Source: an uncultured Chiayiivirga sp. (GTDB lineage: Bacteria; Pseudomonadota; Gammaproteobacteria; Xanthomonadales; Xanthomonadaceae). Taken from it: a stretch of 64,000 bases of DNA. Where the stretch lies: the NCBI GenBank assembly GCA_934525595.1, contig CAKSZJ010000008.1, forward strand, positions 43,520-107,519, written 5' to 3'. The notes beneath the pieces are model-generated. The model was not told the origin of the DNA. It saw nothing but the letters and a program-made list of their open reading frames with translations, and searched no databases. Position numbers and translations under genes: made by a program. Of this stretch, positions 58,141 through 64,000 are shown in pieces (position 1 is the first letter of the stretch; every line of letters begins with the position of its first letter).

Positions 58141-58468
58141 TCACGAATTCCGACTTGAGCTTCATCGCGCCGATGCCTTCGACTTTGCAGTCGATGTCGT
58201 GGTCGCCCTCGACCAGGCGGATGTTGCGCACCCGGGTGCCGACCTTCACCACCGTGGATGATCCCTTCACCTTCAGATCCTTGATCACGGTGACGCTGTC
58301 GCCATCCTGCAGCAGGGTGCCGTGCGCGTCCTTCACCACGAGGCCTGCGTCCGCGGGCGCGGGTTCGCCCGGCGCCCACTCGTGGCCGCATTCGGGACAG
58401 ATCAGCAGGCTGCGATCCTCATAGGTGAAGCCGGAATCGCAGTTCGGGCACGGGGGACGTTCGCTCAT
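58130..58468 (-). CDS. phnA: PhnA/YjdM-family zinc-ribbon protein
   Basis: 112 residues, the normal length. N-terminal zinc ribbon [25 protein letters not shown], then the PhnA core [25 protein letters not shown] and [16 protein letters not shown]. The family function is not settled; it is not phosphonoacetate hydrolase. The 3' end overlaps the open frame of the kinase remnant by 11 bases. Confidence 0.92.
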   Translation of the reverse strand: MSERPPCPNCDSGFTYEDRSLLICPECGHEWAPGEPAPADAGLVVKDAHGTLLQDGDSVTVIKDLKVKGSSTVVKVGTRVRNIRLVEGDHDIDCKVEGIGAMKLKSEFVRKA

Positions 58469-58563
58469 CGGGTGTCACTCTGTTCAAAGGCCAATCCATC
58501 CGAGCCTACACCATGCGTCGCGCGTGGACGCAGCAGCGGGCTGCCGGCCATCCTCGACTGCGG

Positions 58564-60387
58564 CTATGCATCGGCGTCCCGCTGCAGGTAATCCACCACG
58601 TCCTGCGCAAGTTTTTCCGGCGGCTGTCCGTGATTTCGCAGATGCAGCTCGGGCGAACGCGGCGGCTCGTAGGGCGAGTCGATGCCGGTGAAGTTGCGCA
58701 GCTCGCCGGCGCGGGCCTTGGCGTAAAGTCCCTTGGGATCGCGCGCCTCGCACACCTCCAGCGGCACGTCGACGAACACCTCGACGAACATGTCCCCGCC
58801 CAGCAGCTCGCGCGCCATGCGGCGCTCGCTGCGGAACGGCGAGATGAAGGACACCAGCACGATCAGGCCGGCATCGGTCATCAGCTTGGCCACCTCGGCG
58901 ACGCGGCGGATGTTCTCCACGCGATCTTCCTGGGTGAATCCGAGGTCGCGGTTGAGGCCGTGGCGCACGTTGTCGCCATCGAGCAGGAAGGTGTGGCGGC
59001 CGCTGGCGTGCAGCTGCTGTTCCACCAGGTTGGCGAGGGTGGATTTGCCCGAGCCGGAAAGGCCGGTGAACCACAGGCAGCGCGGCCGCTGCTGCAGACT
59101 CGCGGCGCGCGCGGCGCGGTCGATGGCCAGCGTCTGCCAATGGATGTTGGCGGCGCGGCGCAGTGCGAAATCGATGGTGCCGCAGGCTACCGTCTGGCCA
59201 CTCTGGCGATCGAACAGGATGAAGCCGCCCAGCTCGCGGCTGTGCGCGTAGGCTTCCCACGCAACGGCGCGATCCAGGCTCAGGTGGACGCGCGCCACCT
59301 CGTTCAGCGCCAGGCGGGTGGCCGGCAGCGGCTCCTGGGTATCGATATCGACCTTGTGGCGAATCGCGGTGATCCGCGCCACGGCGCTGGCGGCGGCCAG
59401 TCGCAGCCCGTAGAGGCGGCCAGGCAGCAGCGGCGTCTCGGCCAGCCACAGCAGGTGCGCGGAGAACTGGTCGGCGCAGTCGGCCGGCGCGTCGGCCGGC
59501 GCCAGCAGGTCGCCGCGCGCCACGTCCACGTGATCGGCCAGAGTGACGGTGATCGCCTGCCCCTGGGACGCTGCGACGGCAGGCGCACCGGCCACGTAAA
59601 GCGACTGGACGGTGGAACGCTGCCCTGAAGGCAGCACGACGACCGCGTCACCCGGCGCGATGCGACCGGCGGCCACGGTGCCGTCGTAGCCGCGGAAATC
59701 CTGTCCGTTGCGATGCACGCGCTGGACGGGGAACCGCATCGGGCGGGCGGGATCGACCTGTTGCACCGGCACGGTTTCGAGCCAGTCGAGCACGGTCGGG
59801 CCGGCGTACCAGGGTGTGTTCTCGCTGGCCTTCACCACGTTGTCGCCGGCGGCAGCGGAAACCGGCACAGCGGCCACATCCGGGATGCCGACCGCCGCCG
59901 CCAGCGCGCGGTATTCGGCCTCGATCGCGGCAAAGCGCGCCGCGTCAAAGTCCGCGAGGTCCATCTTGTTGACCACCAGCAGCACGCGGCGGATGCCGAA
60001 CAGCGCGCAGATCCAGCTGTGGCGGCGGGTCTGGGTAAGCACGCCCTTGCGCGCATCCACCAGCACCAACGCCACCTCGGCGGTGGAAGCGCCGGTCGCC
60101 ATGTTGCGGGTGTACTCGGCGTGCCCGGGGCAGTCGGCGACGATGAAGTCGCGCCGCGCGGTGGCGATGTAGCGGTAGGCCACGTCGATGGTGATGCCCT
60201 GCTCGCGCTCGATCGCCAGGCCATCGAGCAGGCAGGAGAAGTCGGGCGGCTCGCCCAGGCGCGCCAGGTCGTCGTCGTGCAGAAGGCCGGCGTCGAACAG
60301 CATGCGCCCGAGCAGGGTGCTCTTGCCATCGTCCACGCTGCCGCAGGTGAGCAGGCGAAGCAGCTGGCGCGGTGCGGGGGTGGTCAT
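58564..60387 (-). CDS. cysNC: Sulfate adenylyltransferase subunit 1 fused to adenylylsulfate kinase
   Basis: 607 residues. The N-terminal GTPase CysN (about 1-420) has [30 protein letters not shown] and VNKMDL. The C-terminal APS kinase CysC (about 425-607) has [15 protein letters not shown] and [13 protein letters not shown]. The fused protein makes APS from sulfate with CysD, driven by GTP, and phosphorylates it to PAPS. The ATG at 60387 overlaps the cysD stop by one base, so the subunits are coupled. Fusions are common in Xanthomonadales. Confidence 0.97.
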   Translation of the reverse strand: MTTPAPRQLLRLLTCGSVDDGKSTLLGRMLFDAGLLHDDDLARLGEPPDFSCLLDGLAIEREQGITIDVAYRYIATARRDFIVADCPGHAEYTRNMATGASTAEVALVLVDARKGVLTQTRRHSWICALFGIRRVLLVVNKMDLADFDAARFAAIEAEYRALAAAVGIPDVAAVPVSAAAGDNVVKASENTPWYAGPTVLDWLETVPVQQVDPARPMRFPVQRVHRNGQDFRGYDGTVAAGRIAPGDAVVVLPSGQRSTVQSLYVAGAPAVAASQGQAITVTLADHVDVARGDLLAPADAPADCADQFSAHLLWLAETPLLPGRLYGLRLAAASAVARITAIRHKVDIDTQEPLPATRLALNEVARVHLSLDRAVAWEAYAHSRELGGFILFDRQSGQTVACGTIDFALRRAANIHWQTLAIDRAARAASLQQRPRCLWFTGLSGSGKSTLANLVEQQLHASGRHTFLLDGDNVRHGLNRDLGFTQEDRVENIRRVAEVAKLMTDAGLIVLVSFISPFRSERRMARELLGGDMFVEVFVDVPLEVCEARDPKGLYAKARAGELRNFTGIDSPYEPPRSPELHLRNHGQPPEKLAQDVVDYLQRDADA

Positions 60388-61289
60388 CAGAAGTAGCCCT
60401 CGCGCTTCTTGTCTTCCATGCTGGCATTGGGCGCGAAGTCGATCACCCTGCCCTGCCGCTCGGAGGCGTGCGAAAGCTGCATCTCGGCGATGATCTCCGG
60501 CACGCTGGTCGCTTCGGAGCGGATTGCGCCGGTCAGCGGCCAGCAGCCCAGGGTGCGGAATCGCACGCGCTCTTCCCGCACCGTCTCGCCCGGCGCCAGC
60601 ACCATGCGGTCGTCGTCGCGCATCAGCAGCGCGCCGTCGCGTTCCACCATCGGGCGCGGCGCGGCGAAGTACAGCGGCACCACCTCGATGCCTTCGCGCT
60701 CGATGTAGCGCCACACGTCCATTTCGGTCCAGTTGGACAGCGGGAACACCCGCACCGATTCGCCCGGCTGCATGCGCGTGTTGTAGAGGTTCCACAGCTC
60801 CGGACGCTGGCGGCGCGGCTCCCAGCGGTGGGCGCGGTCGCGGAACGAAAACACCCGCTCCTTGGCGCGCGAGCGCTCCTCGTCGCGCCGCGCGCCGCCG
60901 ATCGCGGCGTCGAAGCCATGGTGGTCGAGCGCCTGCTTGAGCGCCTCGGTCTTCATGATGCGGGTGTGCTCTGCGGCACCGTGCGTGAACGGCCCGACCC
61001 CGTCGCGCACCCCGTCCCCATTGACATGCACGATCAGCTCCACGCCCGCCGCGCGCGTCGCGCGGTCGCGGAACTCGATCATCTCGCGGAATTTCCAGGT
61101 GGTATCGACATGCAGCAGCGGCATCGGCGGCGGACCCGGCGCGAAGGCCTTGAGCAGGAGGTGCAGCAGCACCGAAGAATCCTTGCCGATGGAGTACAGC
61201 AGCACGGGATTGCGGCAGGTGGCAGCCACCTCGCGCAGGATGTGGATGCTTTCGGCTTCTAGGCGGTCGAGGGTGGTGAGGAGGGTCAT
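60387..61289 (-). CDS. cysD: Sulfate adenylyltransferase subunit 2
   Basis: 300 residues, the normal length. PP-loop ATP-pyrophosphatase motif [20 protein letters not shown] at the N-terminus, then [21 protein letters not shown] and the C-terminal EDKKREGYF, all hallmarks of CysD. It forms APS from ATP and sulfate with CysN. First gene of the operon. No regulatory site (CysB-like) could be recognised upstream. Confidence 0.97.
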   Translation of the reverse strand: MTLLTTLDRLEAESIHILREVAATCRNPVLLYSIGKDSSVLLHLLLKAFAPGPPPMPLLHVDTTWKFREMIEFRDRATRAAGVELIVHVNGDGVRDGVGPFTHGAAEHTRIMKTEALKQALDHHGFDAAIGGARRDEERSRAKERVFSFRDRAHRWEPRRQRPELWNLYNTRMQPGESVRVFPLSNWTEMDVWRYIEREGIEVVPLYFAAPRPMVERDGALLMRDDDRMVLAPGETVREERVRFRTLGCWPLTGAIRSEATSVPEIIAEMQLSHASERQGRVIDFAPNASMEDKKREGYF

Positions 61290-61419
61290 CGGGTATCAGT
61301 GGGCAATCGTCGGCTGGGCAGGTGATCGGCGGACAGGCAGGGTGAACCGGGCACGCTACCACTTCACCCGGCGGAGCTACTACCCAGCGCCCGTGACCAC
61401 GCATCCACCAACGTCCACC

Positions 61420-61500
61420 GTCGGCCGCGTAGGGCCGACCTACGGAAGTCCACTACGGAAGCCTGGAGCAATCCTTGTAGGTCGGGGCTACGTCCCCGAC
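61420..61500. repeat. REP-like palindromes, left pair
   Basis: Two 20-base hairpins with 7-bp stems and 6-base loops: GTCGGCC/GGCCGAC (61420-61439) and GTCGGGG/CCCCGAC (61481-61500, preceded by GTAG). The same motif returns inverted at 63915-63985. The spacer 61290-61560 contains no supported gene. Confidence 0.75.
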
Positions 61501-61562
61501 GGCTTCCTCCGGCGGCGTGCTGGTTTCGATGTCGAGCCTGCGTCCGATCCCCGCACGCAAGC

Positions 61563-61795
61563 TCAGTCCTCGAACCCATCGGCGAACAGGTCCGGGCCTT
61601 GCGGTACGACATCCAGGGTGATGCCGTCGAACCAGGCGTGGGGGGTTGCTTCGCTGGTGCCTGGTTCCACCGCGACCAGAGTGATGGTGATCGAAGACCA
61701 GACGGTCCAGTTGGCTTCGGCCACTTCGATGATGGCAGGCTAGATCGGGCGGAACCAGAAGGGCGCGGAGGAAAGATCAAGCCAGCCTGCGGTCG
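61563..61795 (-). pseudogene. C-terminal remnant of a secreted protein ending LFADGFED
   Basis: A minus-strand frame reads AGWLDLSSAPFWFRPI, a TAG stop (61740-61742), then IIEVAEANWTVWSSITIT, VEPGTSEATPHAWFDGITLD and VVPQGPDLFADGFED before its stop. The beta-strand-like pattern and the terminal DGFE are typical of the C-ends of secreted Xanthomonadales proteins. No start and no upstream part remain; the internal stop shows decay. Confidence 0.6.
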
Positions 61796-61799
61796 TGGC

Positions 61800-62051
61800 C
61801 GTGCCCCCGACGGCGAGGAATCCAGCGGCAACTTCGACTTCACGGTCGATCAGAGCGCTACCGAGTGCCGCGCGCTATGCGATGCCGACGCGGCCTGCGC
61901 CGGCTGGCACTACGAACCGGCCGGCAGCTACTTCATCGATCATCCGCGCTGCCACCTCAAGGGCCATCGCTTCGCGGTGCGCGCAGTGGCGCAGGGCGAA
62001 GGCTGGGTCGCGGGCATCAAACCCGGCGTGAAACTGATCCTCGCCCAATAG
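61800..62051 (+). pseudogene. PAN/Apple-domain fragment
   Basis: The plus-strand frame gives NFDFTVDQSATECRALCDAD, then AACAGWHYEPAGSYFIDHPRC and HLKGHRFAV, a PAN_4-like pattern with conserved Cys spacing and the CxLK end, finishing GIKPGVKLILAQ. There is no signal peptide and the preceding sequence has no protein character, so it is a truncated remnant, placed tail to tail with the fragment on the other strand. Confidence 0.6.
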
Positions 62052-62098
62052 CGCGGCACGAAGCAGCGGCGCGGCACCCACTCGGATACGATGCCGTG

Positions 62099-62728
62099 AT
62101 GCCAAAGCACTACGACCGCGACTACTTCGACCGCTGGTACCGCGAACGCCCCGTGCTGTCGCGCCAGCGCCTGATGCGCAAGGTGGCGCTGGCGGTGGCC
62201 ACTGCGGAATACCACCTGGAGCGCCCGATTCGCAGCGTGCTGGACGTCGGCTGCGGCGAGGGCGCGTGGCGTGCACCGCTGCTGGCGCTGCGCCCGAAGC
62301 TCGCGTACCTGGGCTTCGATTCCAGTGAATATGCGGTGCGGCGCTTCGGTGCGCGGCGCAACCTGCACCTGGCGAGGTTTTCCGACTTCGAGGCACTGCG
62401 CCCCTGCGCGCCGGCGGACCTTCTCGTCTGCAGCGATGTGCTGCACTACCTGACGGCGCGCGAGATCGACCGCGGACTTCCCGGCCTGGTCGACCTGTGC
62501 GGCGGCGTGGCCTTTCTCGAATGCTTCGCGCGCGAGGACCGCGCCGAAGGCGACGACGACGGCTTCTTCCAGCGATCCGGCGCCTTCTACCGCACGCGCT
62601 TCGAGGCCGCGGGATTCATCCAGCTGGGTTCGCACTGCTGGCTCTCGCCTGCGCTGGCCGGACGCGCCACCGCACTGGAAATCCCGCCCCGCACGCGCCC
62701 GCTCAACCTTCTTCGACCAGCCCGATAA
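62099..62728 (+). CDS. Class I SAM-dependent methyltransferase
   Basis: 209 residues. After YDRDYFDRWYRERPVLSRQRLMRKV comes the SAM motif IRSVLDVGCGEGAWRAPLL (about residue 42) and, later, DLLVCSDVLHYLTAREI, the usual motif II/III positions. The substrate is unknown; the DYFDRWYR opening is seen in small-molecule or lipid methyltransferases. The ATG at 62099 follows a GTG in frame (62096). It appears intact although it stands between decayed genes. Its last 26 bases overlap the CoA-transferase remnant on the other strand. Confidence 0.8.
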   Translation: MPKHYDRDYFDRWYRERPVLSRQRLMRKVALAVATAEYHLERPIRSVLDVGCGEGAWRAPLLALRPKLAYLGFDSSEYAVRRFGARRNLHLARFSDFEALRPCAPADLLVCSDVLHYLTAREIDRGLPGLVDLCGGVAFLECFAREDRAEGDDDGFFQRSGAFYRTRFEAAGFIQLGSHCWLSPALAGRATALEIPPRTRPLNLLRPAR

Positions 62729-63000
62729 CGCGTGCCGGAGCCAGCGCCGCGATGGCTCCGGCATCCAGGTCAGGCAGCTAGCCCAGCGCCTGCACGCCAT
62801 GTTCGCCGGACGTGGGCGTGGCGCGGTCGTAAGCCACCGGCGGAGCGGAGAGGCGCAGCGGATTTCCACCCCGCACACGGTGCCGTGGCGCGGGTCCGGC
62901 GGCGCAATCACCAGGTTTCGCGCGATCCACGCATCCGGCACGGGAGATCCGCATCGTTCTTGCCCTGGATCAAGGTGACGCTGCCCACCGGACGGTAGCC
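62703..63000 (-). pseudogene. C-terminal remnant of a CaiB/BaiF-type CoA-transferase
   Basis: On the minus strand one frame reads DAWIARNLVIAPPDPRHGTVCGV. After a frameshift the next reads GNPLRLSAPPVAYDRATPTS, GEHGVQALG, a TAG stop, and LPDLDAGAIAALAPARVI. The order is the typical end of class III CoA-transferases (GNPxRLS...GEHxxxVL). The frameshift and the stop show that the gene is dead; nothing of the catalytic part remains. Confidence 0.7.
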
Positions 63001-63125
63001 TCGGAGACGCATCCGTGCAGACCCTCCCGAGCATGCGACTCCAGCGCCAGGCGCGTTCCGGACTCGCGGGAACCATCGTTGGCCCCAAGACCCGATCCGA
63101 CTCCATACGCCGTCATCCCACGCCC

Positions 63126-63860
63126 ATGACAGAACAACGCAAGCCGCTCTACGTGCAGATCGGCGAAGCGCTCCAGGCCGACATAGAAGGAGGCGTCTAC
63201 CCGGTCGGCGCCCTGCTTCCAACAGAGCAGGAGCTGTGCCAGTCACACGGCATCAGCCGCCACACCGCACGCGCCGCGCTGGCGCGCCTGAGCGATGCCG
63301 GCCTCGTGATGCGCCGCCCGGGCGCGGGGACGCGCGTGCTCGCCCGACGCTCCGCGATGCACTGTGCCTTCGAAGCCAATTCCATCGAGCAGCTTTTGCA
63401 GTATGGCAAGACCAGTCATCTCGAACTGCTGGATACGCGGCTCAGCAGCGCCAGCGCAGCGCTCGCCGAGCAGCTGTGCATCCCGGAAGGCGCCGAGCAC
63501 CTGCACCTGACGGGGCTGCGGCGATCCGGTTCCGAGGGCGATGCAGTGGCGCTGACCGAAATGCGCCTGCCGATCCATTTCGACACGCCAGCCTTGGCGC
63601 TTCTCGACCCGTTCCAGGCGGAAGCAACGCTGGCGCGGCTTCTCGACATGTCGCAGCTGTCGAGCATCGATCAGACCTTCGACGTGGACGTGTTCAATGC
63701 CGCTCAGGCCCTGCATATGGGCGTAACGCCGCGCACACCGGCGCTGCGCGCCCGGCGCCGCTACGTGGATACGTTCGGGAGGCTGCTGCTGGTGGCCACC
63801 AGCCTGCACCCGCGCGAGCGATTCGCGCACCGCACGGTGCTCTCGCGCAGCGGATACTGA
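63126..63860 (+). CDS. GntR/HutC-family transcriptional regulator
   Basis: 244 residues. N-terminal winged helix: PLYVQIGEALQADIEGGVYPVGALLPTEQELCQSHGISRHTARAALARLSDAGLV. The UTRA ligand domain follows (about 90-235: LDTRLSSASAALAEQLCIPEG, LPIHFDTPALALLD, then ending HPRERFAHRTVL). It probably controls genes for uptake or degradation of a small molecule, possibly those once linked to the neighbouring CoA-transferase remnant. The start MTEQRKPLYVQIGE fits the family. No operator could be defined. Confidence 0.88.
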   Translation: MTEQRKPLYVQIGEALQADIEGGVYPVGALLPTEQELCQSHGISRHTARAALARLSDAGLVMRRPGAGTRVLARRSAMHCAFEANSIEQLLQYGKTSHLELLDTRLSSASAALAEQLCIPEGAEHLHLTGLRRSGSEGDAVALTEMRLPIHFDTPALALLDPFQAEATLARLLDMSQLSSIDQTFDVDVFNAAQALHMGVTPRTPALRARRRYVDTFGRLLLVATSLHPRERFAHRTVLSRSGY

Positions 63861-63914
63861 CCGCATCGCAAAGACAGCGTGCGCCGGCTGCCGCGCGCGC
63901 TCCGCGAAGTTTTT

Positions 63915-63985
63915 GTCGGGGGTGTAGCCCCGACCTACATGGGCAAATCCGTGTGGCCCGTTTTCGTCGGGGACATGGCCCCGAC
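63915..63985. repeat. REP-like palindromes, right pair
   Basis: GTCGGGG/CCCCGAC hairpins at 63915-63934 and 63966-63985, both 7-bp stems with 6-base loops. The first is followed by CTAC, i.e. the mirror image of the GTAG-preceded copy at 61477-61500. They directly follow the regulator gene. Confidence 0.75.
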
Positions 63986-64000
63986 CCACGTCATGCGGCT

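Overview
This is a GC-rich gammaproteobacterial chromosome segment whose gene content and local orders point to the Xanthomonadales/Lysobacterales, probably Rhodanobacteraceae-like. The pointers are rsmG-parA-parB without mnmG, a polA-DUF2782 pair, a short FeoB with a Cys-rich partner, a secreted-protein remnant ending in LFADGFED, and a C-loop small RNA downstream of polA. The assignment is inferred from gene content; no rRNA or tRNA gene is visible. Most of the window is ordinary housekeeping DNA, with an accessory island at the left edge and a decayed zone at the right edge.

1-13.3 kb: an exopolysaccharide island. A left-edge asparagine-synthase-like ATPase (minus strand, cut by the window) faces a plus-strand run: PHP-type tyrosine phosphatase, outer-membrane export lipoprotein (Wza-like), Wzz/BY-kinase co-polymerase (Wzc-like), an unusual membrane J-domain protein, a TPR-type protein, a small secreted protein with its own promoter and terminator, and an O-antigen ligase/polymerase. 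A minus-strand NTP_transf_5-type nucleotidyltransferase and a plus-strand VanZ-like protein and ABC exporter close it. Kinase, phosphatase, export channel and polymerase form a recognisable Wzy-type export module. The adenylating, nucleotidyltransferase and ABC genes hint at an additional tailoring or peptide function.

13.5-31.9 kb: a histone-H1-tail-like Ala/Lys repeat protein with a long structured leader; gcvT-gcvH; an LplT-like MFS/acyltransferase fusion; a class V aminotransferase; an intergenic sRNA resembling Xanthomonas sX13; polA; DUF2782; a coniferyl-aldehyde-type dehydrogenase; hemB; a BI-1 family protein; a minimal SPFH protein; rsmG-parA-parB; and a CdsA-like enzyme.

32-45 kb: PutP; a phospholipid-type module (PlsC-like plus a divergent CDP-alcohol transferase); a small MscS channel; a PYROXD2-like flavoprotein; an MgtE-like transporter; a single-chain MmeI-like restriction-methylation protein carrying in-frame mobile repeats; an AMP nucleosidase-like protein; a serine hydrolase; a small unknown protein; and a CheY-like regulator.

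45-61.3 kb: maeB, a GT-C-like membrane protein, rsgA, a Fur-box-controlled feoA-feoB plus Cys-rich protein, a two-domain Usp, pyk, icd, vapBC, a decayed sensor kinase, PhnA, and cysD-cysNC.

61.3-64 kb: a decayed zone flanked by inverted palindromic (REP-like) repeats. It contains fragments of a secreted protein, a PAN domain and a CaiB-type CoA-transferase, plus an apparently intact methyltransferase and a GntR/HutC regulator.
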